Assembly (NCBI RefSeq): GCF_020085105.1
Contig: NC_058059.1
Span: 24,405,542 to 24,469,541 of the forward strand
From: Siniperca chuatsi
Lineage: Eukaryota > Chordata > Actinopteri > Centrarchiformes > Sinipercidae
DNA: 64,000 bases
Direction of reading: 5' to 3'
A program made the translations under genes and the position numbers. Positions 45,011-57,976 of this stretch are shown here, in pieces. Positions within the stretch are counted from its first letter, which is position 1. The number at the start of each line of letters is the position of its first letter. Under the pieces are notes generated by a model, which did no database searches, was not told the DNA's origin, and saw only the letters and a program-made list of their open reading frames with translations.

Positions 45011-45268
45011 ATGAAGAAGAAGAACAACAAAATGAAGACTTTGGAGTGGCCTAGTCAAAGTCCTGACCTGAATCCTATTGAGATGCTGTGGCATAACCTT
45101 AAAAAGGCAGTTCATGCTCGAAAACCCTCCAATGTGGCTGAATTACAACACTTCTGCAAAGATGAGTGGGCCAAAATTCCTCCAGAGCGCTGTAAAAGAC
45201 TCATTGCAAGTTATCGCAAACGCTTGATTGCAGTTGTTGTTGCTAAGGGTGGCCCAACCAGTTATTAG
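45011..45268 (+). pseudogene. Tc1-like transposase C-terminal fragment, opposed copy
   Basis: SPDLNPIEMLWHNLKKAVHA through RLIAVVVAKGGPTSY*, preceded by a small aagaagaagaacaac insertion. It carries only the third catalytic residue and faces away from the minus-strand half. Confidence 0.85.
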
Positions 45269-46377
45269 TTTAGGGTTTTTTTCACACAGGGCCATGTAGG
45301 TTTGGATTTCGTTTTCCCTTAATAATAACAACCTTCATTTAAAAACTGCATTTTGTGTTTACTTGTTATCTTTGACTAATAATTAAATTTCTTTGAAGAT
45401 CTGAAACATTTAAGTGTGACAAACATGCAAAAAATTAAGAAATCAGGAAGGGGGCAAACACTTTTGCACACTATTGTATATGAAACAGTAATGTTTTTAG
45501 TGACTGCTGCTTATATCATACACATTCTACAGAGCCCTGGTGGGAGAATCCATATCCCAGTTTAGGTATCACCACTATTACAAAGAAGTTTGGTAGATGT
45601 TTGCCCACAGTTAGATGATGGGACCATGTCCAAAGGTTGGTTCTAGTTCCAGCCTGGTTCTTGTTTGATTACTCATAATTGCAATTTCCATGAAATAATT
45701 AAATCAAATTGATGTCTGCAAATCAGTTAATTACAGTATAAAGTATTATAATAAAATAGTATATCAACCTGTTGCTCTACACTTATGAAGGCTGTATGAG
45801 TATGAATGTGGGACCTTGTGTATCTTTCAAAGATACAAGATACAAAACCAGCATTACTCAAAATGTTAGTTGCAGAAAAGGATGTACAGGACTACCTGTT
45901 ATCACATCCTGATGGCTCCAAGCCTCACGTGGTCATAGTTGCAGAATACTGAGTCCATGAAATGTCAGAGTTAACTCATAGAAAAAGACCATTATTCTTC
46001 CCATAATTATCTACATGTTTCTTAAATCTTTAGGAGTGTAGTAATTTCAAGGCTGGCAACATGCTGAGGTCACAGCGTTTGGAGTTTATTGACTTTTGGT
46101 CGAGTTTTCCAGAATGATAATTCCCCTATTTGATTGTCCGTATTCATAAAATGCTTAGAATAGCATGACCCTAACACAAGCCATACATTTTCTATCGCCA
46201 AATATGAACCTCATGGAATGTGTATGGGAGATTACAAAATATGACTATGTCATGTTTACCACCATTCTATAATCTTCACTAATCTTAAAAAAAATTAAAC
46301 GTTTTGATCAAGTATAGAATGAAAATTGAATTTGATGCTGGAGATTGTCTGGATAATTATTTTTTACTTTTCCTCAG

Positions 46378-46607
46378 TATAAAGTGTTTCATCAGTCACA
46401 TTTTTGTGTTGTGCCTATCCCCTGTATGTCATTGATGAGCTTCTCCAAAGATGTGAGGACAAGAACATACGCCTGCGAGTTGTCTATGACATTGCCTGTG
46501 TTGTTGCCTCACATTTGCACGAGTACATTTTTAAACTCCTGTGTAAAACTGACACACATCGTTCACTCTCCATTGTCCTGTCTATCCACTACACTGCTGA
46601 AATGAAG
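46378..46607 (+). pseudogene. KDZ transposase relic: exon with YDIAC motif
   Basis: Acceptor-like tttcctcag at its start. After a frameshift near 46410 it reads CCAYPLYVIDELLQRCEDKN then IRLRVVYDIACVVASHLHEY. The aliphatic-YDIAC motif contains the 'D' of the KDZ catalytic set. A stop follows at 46608. Family resemblance is strong by motif; no alignment was run. Confidence 0.6.
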
Positions 46608-46758
46608 TAGAAATGCCTAAAAGTAATCTTAAATCTAACATTTTTCCCACCTGCTGTTTGTCTAAACTTGTTTCAGAGCTGCGCTGTTTATGACAATATA
46701 TTAGGAATATGCTCAGTGTCAGGGCATGTTATGGTCTATGACTTTGCTTTAATCATAG

Positions 46759-46940
46759 ATCAAGTACAGCACCAGACGGCTTGATGGGTTTGGGCTCACA
46801 GACGGGGAAAGGAATGAAGAGGTTGTGGTCTTTCCAAGGAAGATTTGTCAGAGTCACAAAGGAGATGACTCCATCGGACCGTCTTGACCTGCTGACTGAT
46901 GCCCTTCTGCATTATGGACGGAGAAAATCAACTGACCTAG
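46759..46940 (+). pseudogene. KDZ transposase relic: exon with GLTDGE motif
   Basis: Acceptor aatcatag, then KYSTRRLDGFGLTDGE; a small frame slip; then LWSFQGRFVRVTKEMTPSDR and LDLLTDALLHYGRRK. In KDZ transposases the segment G(L)(S/T)DGEGxERLWS carries the catalytic acid ('Z'). Donor gtttgt at 46941. The frameshift inside the motif shows it is dead. Confidence 0.65.
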
Positions 46941-47102
46941 GTTTGTCCACTGCTGTGTAACATGTCAAAATTCAGTGTTGGTAGTTCTATGTAACCACTG
47001 TGCTTAATTCCATTTAAAAAAAAAAAGGTTATATGTTCAGGTGTTTAGCTGATCACACATAAATTGGTCAACATAAGTTAAAAAAAAATGGTGTCTTTAC
47101 AG

Positions 47103-47194
47103 AGGTGCAGCTCCTGCAGAGATTAGACAAAGCAGAGGAAAAATATCAATTTTCGTTCAAGAAGACATCTCATCTGTCATCAGAGAGGCACCAG
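47103..47194 (+). pseudogene. KDZ transposase relic: downstream exon
   Basis: tttacag acceptor, EVQLLQRLDKAEEKYQFSF then KKTSHLSSERHQ, donor gtaaac. It continues the frame and style of the preceding exon. A further piece, DTDWKRNYIIKLIQFYKLK, is seen at about 47496-47549. Confidence 0.45.
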
Positions 47195-47749
47195 GTAAAC
47201 CATGCACATAAGAAGCAAGTAACAATAGTTGTGAGTAGTAGAATTTTAGATTCCATTTACAAGCGCATTTTGCATGTGTAGCATTGCTGAGTATGTAGCA
47301 TTGACGGTTGTCTTGTTTCCTGTTATCTTTGTTGTCAAAACCAATAAGAAACAACTTAAGTGAATGCATGAATGTCTTGAATAGAACATTGCAAATATGT
47401 CTCCATTTACAGTAATGAAGTACAATCCTGTAAGCTGTGTGGGTGAAGAAGTAACATGAAATGAAGCACTTTATTAGAGCTGTAATGTCTCCAGACACTG
47501 ACTGGAAAAGGAACTACATCATCAAGCTAATTCAATTCTACAAACTCAAGTAAGAGTTCAATGTGTTTATGTAAGACTATATGGTAATTACACCCATCTT
47601 TAAGTGCCCTACTGATGTGCTTCAACATGGAAGCCTAGGTGTGATTAGATAGCTATGAGCCAGACAATAACGTAGCATATTGTTGAAGGCCCTCCCCATG
47701 TCAAGCATACAGACACTGATATACAATGATGATGAGGATGACAATGATA

Positions 47750-48356
47750 TGCCAATGATGATGGCCAAACTACACGCCATCTTGGACAGTGTCTCCCACC
47801 CGCTCCATGACGTGCTGGTCGAGCAAAGGAGTACCTTCAGCGGAAGACTCATCCCACCCTTTTTGGTGGAGACTCTTTAACTCCTCCCTCTAAGGGTTAG
47901 TCTGTTTGACCCTAGGTCACTAAACTGGACATTGAGCATTACATCTCCGCCTTAATTAATAATAACTGTGCAATATTCTGTGTACTACTCCCGTGCAATA
48001 TTAGTTTTCCTATGTTAGCTTTCTATTTATTGTATTGATATTATATACCTCTATCACTCTTGACAGTACATGCACCTCCGCTTATTACTATTACTTATTA
48101 CATATTTGGTGACACTGTATTTTATACTGTACTTTCATCATCAACCAATAAACCCACTTGGTACTCGACACTTAGTTTATCTTATACTTATACCGACCTG
48201 ATACTTAATTTATTTTCTGACCTCTTTTATAGTGTTTATAGTGTATCATATCGTTTTCTAGTACTTTCTCCTGTGTGCACTGACGTAAAGGCGAGCTACT
48301 GTAACAAAGAGTTTCCCTACGGGGATCAATAAAGTATTTCTGATTCTGATTCTGAT
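47750..48356 (+). pseudogene. L2/Rex1-like LINE, 3' fragment
   Basis: Encodes AKLHAILDSVSHPLHDVLV then STFSGRLIPP, the C-terminus of the same LINE family as 55637-56560, followed by a ~470-base 3' UTR that ends aataaagtatttctgattc tgattctga, a short terminal tandem repeat. 5' truncated. It lies inside the KDZ-type element region. Confidence 0.75.
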
Positions 48357-49440
48357 AGCAACTATGACTGTAAGCACTCATGACGGGGCTGGTTTGCTGC
48401 TTCCTGATTTTTAATGATTACTTTAAGCATTTATCATCATTCAAAATGTCTCCTTAATTCGGTCCTAATCAAATGTCATCAAACTCAGACAGTTTATGTT
48501 CTGTGTGTGTTTTCATTATGCCTGGTCAGGATCTAATTGAGTGCTGTGTTGCTGATCAGTTGATTAGTCACACTGCAACAAGGTCCATGTTTGTTTTTCT
48601 TGAGCTGTGAACTGTGCTGTCAATCTAAACCAAAAAACTTGGTTTAAACTTGCTCTTTTTGGACAATAAACACTGTTTTTGTAGAAGTTGTTGTCTCAGT
48701 GATTTCTAAAGTCTTGTAGTACTCAGGGTATATTTAAATTTTTTAGTGGACCTTCAGAGATTATTGTACAGTATTGCTGACAATCTATGGAATCAGTACT
48801 ACAGGCTTGGAGGAAGGCCTGAAGTTTTGGGTTATGGCTGAAAAGGCCATCTCCTTCTCATTCACAGGTCATCAAATAATGAGACATGCATAGGCTGCTA
48901 TTTACACAACCCTGGAGATTTTTGTTTCTTTATGATTCTTGGTTTTGGGATTTTATGGCAGCATGACATAACCTATTCAATCAGAATCTGTTTTATTAGC
49001 CAATGCAAGCAAACAAAGAATGTGTCTTGTTGTTTGCTCCCAAAAACGCAACAAAGAATAAAAGTAGACAAAAGTAATAATAATAATGAAATAAACAATA
49101 ATATTCCAATTAAATTGAAATTTTAAAATCTATTTACAGAATGGAACAGTAATAGTTTTGAAATGGGATATAAAACTTGAAATGTAATATTGACTTTACA
49201 AAGGAAATATGGACTGTGCTATGTGTATGAAACATTTTACAATCACAGGCTATAAAACATATATTTTTAACAGATAGTGGCATTTGGATTTGCAGCACAA
49301 ATTGCTTTGATCTACCAAAGGAAAATTAAATATTTTGGAGTTGAAGCCAGTTAAGTGAAATTAACATATTCAAAGCAATGTCTCAAAGGCAGCTTATTCA
49401 GTTACAACTGTTGCCAAATGAAAATTGGGGTATTGCATGT
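48357..49440. other. No recognisable feature
   Basis: AT-rich sequence within the putative KDZ-element region. No motif or repeat that I can name. Confidence 0.4.
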
Positions 49441-49974
49441 CAATTCACCAGACCGTCTCAGATCTTGCTGACACTGTATCAGAAGATACAAGCAGGTCAA
49501 AGAAGGGTTTTTTATGCAAACATAATTTTGGGTGGATTTGTTTAAAATGTCATATCCCTTCTAGTGACTACATGAAAAACAATTAACTGAGACACACAAG
49601 CTTCATAATGCATAGTTTTATATACATCTTGAGTGTTATCCTTAATACTAATATTACATACATATTATTGAATTAATCTGGGTTAAGGTCAGCCATTTTG
49701 ATTTCTGGTATTTGTTTAACTCTCAGTAATTTTCAGACTCGGACTGATCTTTGGCACAAGTAATGATAAAGGCACAAGGAATCCAAACGCCCCACATTAA
49801 GCCCCACTGAGCCCTGCAATGTGAATATTTCACAGGACAGTAGCAAATATAATTTCACTATTTGCCAAGATGTACAGAGATGAACTTCTCAAATTGATGC
49901 AAGTTATTTATTACTAATTGTAAAGCCTTAACTCACCACTGTGAGTTATACAGTCAGGTAGTTGGCCACCCATA

Positions 49975-50325
49975 GGCTTGTACACTGGTACATATTCATT
50001 TATAAAGCAATTCTTGGCTTCTCAGATGTTTTTATGTTTTTGGTCCCAAATGTGTGTACAGAGCTTGGAAAAAGGGTGTTTATATTCTACACCTTCTGCC
50101 TGGAATCTGCTCCTGAAAGACTTCAAATTTAACAAGTTCATCTCGCGACATGCTTTCAAATCCAAAATGAAAGAACTGGAGGCTGATTTGTTGGAATTTC
50201 ACTGTTTATGATTAGCAGCTACTTGTTTGTATCTGTGCTGCTGCCAATCTTGGTCTCCCTTGAAAAAGAGTTCATTAATCTCAATGGGACTTCCTGAGTA
50301 ATAAAGGTTAAATAAAAGTTAAAAT
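49975..50325 (+). pseudogene. Non-LTR retrotransposon 3' end
   Basis: Reads SLEKGCLYSTPSAWNLLLKD then KSKMKELEADLLEFHCL*, the usual C-terminal stretch of a fish LINE ORF2, and ends gagtaataaaggttaaataa aag, a characteristic tail. 5' truncated. The insertion appears to interrupt a minus-strand coding stretch (APTVSDLADTVG) at its 3' side. Confidence 0.6.
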
Positions 50326-50437
50326 AATTGCTGCCTCCTACAGTGTCAGCAAGATCTGAGACAGTGGGTGCCAGGGCCTCTGTAATTTGATGTGGAATAC
50401 CACAATTTGGATAGAAACCTTCAATGGCAGTCATCAC
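50219..50437 (-). other. Unassigned minus-strand coding-like stretch
   Basis: Minus strand from 50437 reads MMTAIEGFYPNCGIPHQITE then ALAPTVSDLADTVG, after which it runs into the LINE tail. Further minus-strand pieces with similar wording lie nearby: NPTDTAEDMDTE before gtatgc (50985-50935) and STDTADGIRT (about 50805-50770). These may be exons of a second gene of the KDZ-type element. No family recognised. Confidence 0.25.
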
Positions 50438-50856
50438 GCAGCTACATTAGTGGCTGTTTCTGAGGACTCTTCTTCCATCTGCTGTGCACCTAAAGTACAT
50501 AAAGCAAAACACAATAACATCTTTCTTAATACAAATTTTGAATCTTAATTAGAAATGTGCAATATAATTTGTCAGCATTTATACTGTCATGGTTACAGTA
50601 AATGATTGAACAGAAATAGCTACAATAGCATTATTGGCAGAATTTTTACGTCAGCTCGATTTTAAGCAATAACAAAAACTGAGTTGTAGTGACTGGCGTT
50701 CAGAATGTATTATGATTACAAGAAGAAATACCATTTCCACACATGGCCTCTAATATCTCTTCGACTTACTTCGTCCGGATGCCATCTGCTGTGTCTGTTG
50801 ATTTGAAGACATTAAACCATGACACAAAGCTCAAGGTTTTGGTCATATTTTTTGGA

Positions 50857-50859
<3 letters not shown>

Positions 50860-50894
<35 letters not shown>
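50860..50894 (+). repeat. (TA)n microsatellite
   Basis: About 17 tandem ta units. Confidence 0.95.
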
Positions 50895-50897
<3 letters not shown>

Positions 50898-51550
50898 AGA
50901 GATAAGGTTAAATAAAAACAACTAGGCATACCTTCTGTGTCCATGTCCTCTGCTGTGTCAGTGGGGTTGGTGCTGCATCTGATTGGTATGTTAAGGCAAA
51001 AAAGGAACACTTATGAGCATAACAAATAATTGGTCTTCCTGCATTGCTGGAAAAGAATAATCACACAGCATTATCAATGAAGGAATATAATTCACAGGAA
51101 TGTTAGACATATAACTATTAATGAATAGTTTGATGAGCATGAAAAATATGTAAACCATTGCTAAGGGCCATCACAGTCACTAGAGTCACATTCAACTAAA
51201 CACTTATAAGATATTCTGGAGAGGTGCCTCTGAAAATGTGTTCCACTATAATCATGAAAACTCCAACTGAGGAATAGTGTCACATCCCTCACAAAGTGTT
51301 AAAGACACATACAGAATCTATTTAAAAAATGCAACAAAGCTGTTCTGGATGTTTGCAATGGCCCAGTACTATAAGGACTCACGTATAGGCCTGTGTTATT
51401 TTGTGTTACTGTGTTACCTGATTTTTCCCACTTTGCATAGAGCCAATTGGCATGCAGAAACAAACTGCCACTGTTAATATCACCTACTTATTTCACCATC
51501 TTTCAAAATGGCTTCTACTTGCTTCCTTCCATAAAAGGAAGGCTTCTTGA

Positions 51551-51762
51551 GGGGCAACTGTGGCTTAGTGGTAGAGCGGGTCAATCACCAATTGGAAGGT
51601 CGGCAGTTCGATCCCGCCCACATGTCTAAGTGTCCTTGGGCAAGACATTGAACCCCAAATTTTTCCCGAGGGCTGTTCCTTCGGTGTGTGAATGAGATAT
51701 GTAGTTGAAGCGCTTTGAGTAGTCAGAAAGGCGTTATATAAGTACAGTCCATTTACCATTTG
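51551..51762 (+). repeat. tRNA-derived SINE, copy 1
   Basis: tRNA-like head with A box tggcttagtggtagagcg and B box ggcagttcgatcccg, then a central region (ttgggcaagacattgaaccc) and a LINE-like tail (cgttatataagtacagtcca). Same family as 57977-58235 and 63520-63764; the tail alone occurs at 61947-62053. Transcribed by RNA polymerase III when young. Confidence 0.8.
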
Positions 51763-52143
51763 AGGGTAAGGCCATTGGGCAGTCCAGCAACCTTTATGGT
51801 CATGGTTTGATTCACCAGGGACTGCCACTAGGGGGAGTAGGGGAGTCTTCCAGTACCTCCGGCCTCCTCTGAAAGACAAGGACACACACATGCATGTATG
51901 TGTTACACAATTTTACACAGTTTGACAATTCTGACTTTCCCCTCTTGTTGATAGCCAGTGTACAGGCTATAAACATGCCATTTTGTTAGTGTCATAATCT
52001 TGTGATTGATGGGCACATTAGATAAATAATTCATTGATTTGATTTGATTCATGGAGGCATATTAGGTTATCAAGATACAGGTCTAAGCCATTTCTTTACA
52101 TTAGTCTAAAAAAGTGTTGGAAAATATGCTTACTATAAAACAG

Positions 52144-52464
52144 TTAAACAGTACATCGACTTGATATTTGGTACTGCACCTGGTGTTGCTGCTGAGGAGC
52201 TGTCAGCAAATGTAACAACAGACAACAACTATTCATTTCATAAAATTGTATTACATATCTTTGCACTATTATGGGCCTGAGTCCATTTGTGTGGATTTTC
52301 ATATAACCAATGTCACCTTTGAAATGCAGTGCAAAGTAGTTCGCTGTGTGTTGAATCAAGAAGTCAGTGGCTCCTTTGCTGCTCAGTTCTAATCTGGACC
52401 TTTGGCGGTCAAATGACAAATTGGCCGTTTCCAAACCCAAAGCCTCAACCTTGGACACCTTCAC
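52144..52464 (-). other. Unassigned minus-strand open frame
   Basis: 106 codons: VSKVEALGLETANLSFDRQR, SKGATDFLIQHTANYFALHF, then low-complexity. No recognised domain. Located near the right end of the KDZ-type element and on the same strand as the coding-like pieces at 50.2-51.0 kb, so it could be part of an accessory gene there; equally it may be chance. Confidence 0.2.
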
Positions 52465-52805
52465 AATATTTAGGTAAACAAGAAGACCTACATTTCAAAC
52501 AATTCATAACAGGGCTAGGCAATCTCTATGAAAACAGAGTTGAACTTGAAAATATTGTGATAAACAAGTGCTGAGGGAGATTACATTAACTATACATGTG
52601 TTTATGTGGAGTCTAATATTCCACTAATAATTTAACTTATAGCCATATCTGACACTACTAATGCATCAGCTGACCACCTTGCTCTGAATAGACTAGCCCA
52701 ACCAGTAGGAATTCAGTTTGAGAGGGGTGGTATAAGCCTTTGACAATGTCTTCGATGAGAGAATATTTGATGTTGATAGCCTTGTAAATATTTCACCCAA
52801 TTACT

Positions 52806-52837
52806 ACCCCCCCCCCCTTTTTTTTTTTTTTTTTTTT
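52806..52837 (+). repeat. C-run/T-run homopolymer
   Basis: About 11 C followed by about 20 T. Confidence 0.95.
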
Positions 52838-53509
52838 ACAGACTATGTGTGGTCTTACTGAGCATATTCTTTCATATAGGGTAGATTTCGTTGTGATTAA
52901 GCACCTCCTCTTCTTCTCATGTTTAATAATTGCTCATTACACACATTCGTATTACATGCTTTGAGTATGCAAATCATTGGATGACTTAATTCAGTATACT
53001 CTACATGTTAAAAAATCTGCTGGAATATTTATTTGGGATGAATTCATTTGAAATGATTGAAGAATCTAAATATATATGCTCCACTTGTCTGTCACAGTGT
53101 TTTGCTCAAATCACATGACAATTGCTGTCAATCATTCTTACAGTACATTATAATGACACCACCAAGCAAATGAAGCTTCTTTCCAAACCTCTAACTTCTG
53201 ATGCATTTAAATTTTTGAGGTCCCTCGTCTGCATGCCCTTGTGCTCTCAGTGCTGCTGAATCTTGAAAGTATTTCTGCTTCTGGTCTTCAGTGTGTGAAG
53301 TACTTGCCAAATACTATCCTATACATTAGTTTCACGACCCTTGTGAACCCTTAAAGTAAACAGGGCCACACTTGATATTAAGGGTGAACCAACACATGTC
53401 ATTCCCTCCTTAAAAAAGTATTTCAAAGTTTCCCTCTGCTCCTCACGAATCTCTGTTCTCTGGAGGTGTAAAGGGAGACGGGAAAAGACAGGTGAAGACG
53501 TATGAAGAC

Positions 53510-53614
53510 AGAGAGACAGACAGACAGAATGACCGACAGGCAGACAGACCTGCACCTTTAGGTTTTATTTTTCAAGTTCAAGACTGAGGACATCAATGAA
53601 TGTTTATGTTAGCC
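53510..53614 (-). repeat. Right copy of ~100-bp long-distance inverted repeat
   Basis: Reverse complement reads ggctaacataaacattcatt then cctcagtcttgaac and aaaggtgcaggtctgtctg. Partner of 42436-42531. Confidence 0.75.
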
Positions 53615-54966
53615 TACGTCATTGCGCACTTACAAAAATACAACAGAGCCACCACAGCCCTGATATGACCATATAGCTAAACAAGCTAAGGTATTTGGTA
53701 GTGTTAATCTTCTGCATTAATATAAATGTCACTGTAAGACTCTAGCTTACACTCACAGGTGACAGGTGTGCTGGTTCCTCATGCAAATTAAGTCAGGCAA
53801 ACCCACAGAACTTTATTTTACATTCTAGTCAAGATTCAAAAGTTTCCAAAGATTCCAAACATGTCTGAATGTCACAACAAAAGCTGGCAGGGGCTAGCGC
53901 AGGCGCACTGATCGCTTGTGTTGCCTCGCTTCTGGTGACGCCATGACCGTTCAAGTTGTTTGGACGCATCTGCTCTCAACAGAAGTCAATGGGAAGGATT
54001 GGCGTATCATATGCACACAAAATTGGACATATCATCTATGCTCAATTTGAAAATGTAAATCCGTGTTATTTGTACGCAGATTGCTCAAACCGTACCACAG
54101 TCCCCCAAGGTACAAATATTTTATAGCCAGGTTCAATTCTGACTGAAAGTCGCGTTGAATCTTGTCAGATGTAACCTGCTCCCTACTCACTGTCAAGTTC
54201 AACACGTTTAGATGGTTTTCTTTATGCCAACTTCACAGTGGCTTAATGATCTCTCTCCATATCAGGAACAGGTCATTATCTTGTGTCTGTGTTCCGTTAT
54301 CAAGAACATGAACACTTCAAGTATAATTCCTCTAAACCTACAGGACTCCAAGCCTTGATTTTCGTACAACAGCCAATTAATAAAAAAAAATGCAAATATA
54401 AAGTATGTACAAGATCATGCAATTATTTTGCAATAATAATTCTTATTAATAATAAATCTCAGCGGCACGTTTGTGCTTTTATTTTGAAGGCTAATTATCC
54501 ACCAGCAGCCTTTTTTGGCCCAATTCCAATCTGGCCCCTACACCCTCCCACTCCATGACGGAGTGCGCTCTGTGTGGAATCACACTAGCGGCTGTGGAGG
54601 GTCTCAAGCTTTGGGAGGCCCTCACCTTTCTCCAACGGAAACAGGAACATTTGTCAGCATGGTGCCTGTGAGGATGGGGACCTTGGGGATACACTGGTTT
54701 GGGTTGGACAGCTATGAAGAATGTGATTCTGGCCAGAGCATCGGTTCCAAAAGGATGCTTAATTTATTCCAGTGCAGGGAGATTACAACAGTGACTTTGT
54801 GTGGTTCTGAAAATTAATGAGGAAAATATATTTAAACTCAATTCTAAATATATATAAATTTACGATTATAAATCTTGAATCTCAAATAAATCTGGTGAAA
54901 CAGCTCCCCATTTTAAAGAAATGTTACACTTTACACTTACACGTATTCAGAGGTATTCAGAGAACC

Positions 54967-55004
<38 letters not shown>
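54967..55004 (+). repeat. (ATT)n microsatellite
   Basis: About 12 tandem att units. Confidence 0.95.
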
Positions 55005-55006
<2 letters not shown>

Positions 55007-55155
55007 ATAACCTATACTAGCGTTCACTCGTTATTTAAGTTATCTCGAGATGCAGCAATAATATTACAAACACAAACTGGAAAATACACAAAGGTAAGCA
55101 TGGTAATGGAAAATAACCTTGCTCTACAGTTAAACATTCACAAGCAGATTATGAC

Positions 55156-55560
55156 TCACGCACACAAATCACAATAGAAAAGTAAAAAGGGGTTAATTGT
55201 CCTTGATGAGCTTGACTGAACTGTCCGTCGCTGTTCTGAAGCTGGTGCTGGAAAAATGCACGAGTCCGTGCGCGGGTCCATGCACTCCCCGACATTCACA
55301 GCAATCACCTGGGAGTGCGCAAATGGGCTTTTGCACACAGCTGTCCCCGAATGTTTCTTGAGACACGAGAAACAGGGAGAAAGCCAAAAACGGTAGTGAG
55401 GTGGAGGCATGATTGTTCTACAGGCAGCATTTATCCAAGCCCAGTGGGTCCTTGGAGGGTCCAGCCGAATTTGGTGCAGACAGCCAAGGGTGCTCCTGAA
55501 GGGCCTGTAAAACTCACTGGTAAGGGCTTGAAGCTAGCCACCAGCATAGTAAGTTTGTGA
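55156..55560. other. Unassigned relatively GC-rich stretch with open frames on both strands
   Basis: Minus strand frame includes ETFGDSCVQKPICALPGDCC and ECRGVHGPAHGLVHF; plus strand frame includes RETGRKPKTVVRWRHD. Neither matches a family that I know. GC content is above that of the flanks. It lies just upstream of the LINE at 55.6 kb. Confidence 0.2.
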
Positions 55561-55636
55561 AAGAAAAATGATTAATTAAACAAATAAAAACTCACTGCCA
55601 CACTTTTCTGGACTAATTTTTTTTCTGATTAGAACC

Positions 55637-56560
55637 TTGGTTTTTTCCACAGTCCTTGAAATTGCGCAACACAAGCAATCAAGCCCTGCTGGCCGGATGG
55701 TGTACCTGACTGGCAGAGCACAGCATGTGCGTCTGCAGCACTGTGTATCGGACAGCGTGGTCAGCAACTCTGGGGCCCCTCAGGGGATTGTCCTCTCTCC
55801 CTTCCTCTTCACCATCTACACCATGGACTTCAGCCACCACACAGAGTCCTGCCACCTTCAGAAGTTTTCTGATGACTCTGCTGTGGTGGGATGTATCAGC
55901 GGTGGTGATGAGTCTGAGTACAGGGCTGTGGTGGGTAGCTTTGTCTCATGGTGTGAGCAGAACCATCTGCAGCTCAGTGCGACAAAGTCTAAGGAGCTGG
56001 TTGTAGACCCACGAGGGGCCAAGGCACCAGTGACCCCAGTTTCCATCCAGGGGGTCAGTGTGGACATTGTGGAGGACTACAAATACCTGGGAGTACACAT
56101 GGACAATAAACTGGACTGGGCTAAGAACACTCAAGATCTTTACAGGAAGGGCCAGAGCCGCCTCTATTTTCTGAGGAGGCCGAGGTCCTTCAACATGCCG
56201 GACAATGCTGAAGATGTTTTATGAGTCTGTGGTGGCCAGTGCTATCCTGTATGCTGTTGCATGCTGGGGCAGCAGGCTGAGGGTAGCGGACGCTAGCAGA
56301 CTCAACAAACTGATCTGTAAAGCCAGTGACATTGTGGGGGTGGAGCTGGACTCTCTGACGGTGGTGTCAGAGAGGAGGATGCTGGCCAAACTACATGCCA
56401 TCTTGGACAGTGTCTCCCACCCACTCCATGACGTACTGGTCAAACAAAGGAGTACCTTCAGCGAAAGACTCATCCCCCCAAAATGCACCACAGAGCGCCA
56501 CAGGAAGTCATTCCTGCCTGTGGCCATCAAACTCTTTAACTCCTCCCTCTAAGTGTCAGT
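55637..56560 (+). pseudogene. L2/Rex1-like LINE, reverse-transcriptase second half and C-terminus
   Basis: Non-LTR reverse transcriptase relic. Motifs in order: NSGAPQGIVLSPFLFTIYTM, active site KFSDDSAVVGC (FxDD), WCEQNHLQLSATKSKELVVD, DYKYLGVHMDNKLDW, then after a frameshift near 56205 MLKMFYESVVASAILYAVAC WG and STFSERLIPPKCTTERHRKS. Stop at about 56550. The endonuclease and first RT blocks are missing. The same family gives the 3' fragment at 47750-48356. Confidence 0.8.
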
Positions 56561-56669
56561 CTATATGACCTTAAGTCGATAAACTTGACATTGGATCATT
56601 AACATCACTGTAATACTTTAAATAATTGTGCAATATTCTCTGTTTAATACTCCGGTGTAATATACTCTG

Positions 56670-56861
56670 TTTTCAGGTTCTGTCTAAGGTTTCTGCCTGT
56701 TAAAAGGAAGTTTTTTCTTGCCACTGTTGCCAAGTGCTTGCTCATGGTGGGATTTGTTGGGTCTAGAAAGAGTACGGTCTAGACTGCTAGACCTATAGGA
56801 AAAGTGCAATGAGATAACTTCTGTTAGGAATTGGCGCTATATAAATAAAATTTAATTTAAG
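56670..56861 (+). repeat. L2-like LINE/SINE 3' tail
   Basis: ttcttgccactgttgccaag, gctcatggtgggattt, gagataacttctgttaggaa and ttggcgctatataaataaaa ttt form the widespread teleost L2-type 3' terminus. Shares its last block with the tails of the SINEs in this window. Confidence 0.6.
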
Positions 56862-57976
56862 TCTTGCTCAAAAAGCAGACAACTACTCATTCTTTACAAG
56901 AGGTTTGGTGGTTATAACTATATCAATTTGTTGCAAGTCCCTTTCCAATTTTAAACAGAAGAAAATCCACAATAAACACTAGACTGCAGAAACACCCAAA
57001 AAACAAACTAAATGCTTATTTCCTTTGAGTTCCTCATTAGATAGAGGAGTAGTTGAATAATTCCCCTTTCCAGTATAAGAAGATTTCAAAAATGGCTGGA
57101 GGTAATTTGGATTGAACTCTAATATGCTTATTTTGATCAGTCTGCAGCTTTTGATGAGTTGTGGAGAACTGCTTACCAGCATGTGGCAGCAGAGACAAAC
57201 TGGTGTTAAACTGAAGCCCCCAAAATAATTGTAAATCAGCAGGGTTGATTATCAGGCCAAGAGTTTAGCCTTTTGACAAATTTTGCTGAATGCTTTTATT
57301 GCCATGACCTCTCCTGAGGAGAAGTTATCTAAAATATATGTGATTTTTGTTGCAATTATTGTCAGACCTACCTTAACTAAAGAAATCCAGATCTGAGCTT
57401 GGTTTGAGATAAAAAAGAACGGCCTCAATTTTCCTAAATTACGGGACAAGTCATTAAAGCTTTATTGCAACATTCTGCTGCTTAGCACTCGACATATTCT
57501 CTACTGTAGTTTTATTTTTATGTACTATTATCGATTCTGTATCATCCACATAAAGAAAGAGATCACGTGAGCAGGCAGATTTTAAATCATTGATATATAA
57601 TACAAAGAATAACACCCCCAGAATGCTCCCCTGGGGGACCCCTCAGGTTGTGGATTTAGGACTAACATCCACCTTTTGATACTTGGAAGATGGTCTCCAT
57701 TCATAATATATCCCCATTGGCAAGCATTATGGGTAGATAAGATAATTAACAATGTGAATGGGTCATTATCAAATTAAGCCTGAGGGCCCCAATGATGATC
57801 TGTTATGGAGCGAATTGCAGACACTGCAAGAAAAAATTTGTTGTGGGGTGTATCAGGTGTTCTCTTAAACTGATGCCACAGCAGGTATAAAATGAGGCAC
57901 AGTAGCAAAGTAAAATTAGGACTTCTTACTTACTTCTTCTGGAACAGCGTTGCATGGATGGAGTGAGTTTCCTTCA

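Noticed and set aside
51551-51625. Possible functional tRNA gene
   Set aside because: A and B boxes are present but the acceptor stem does not pair, and the unit continues into a SINE body repeated three more times in the window.
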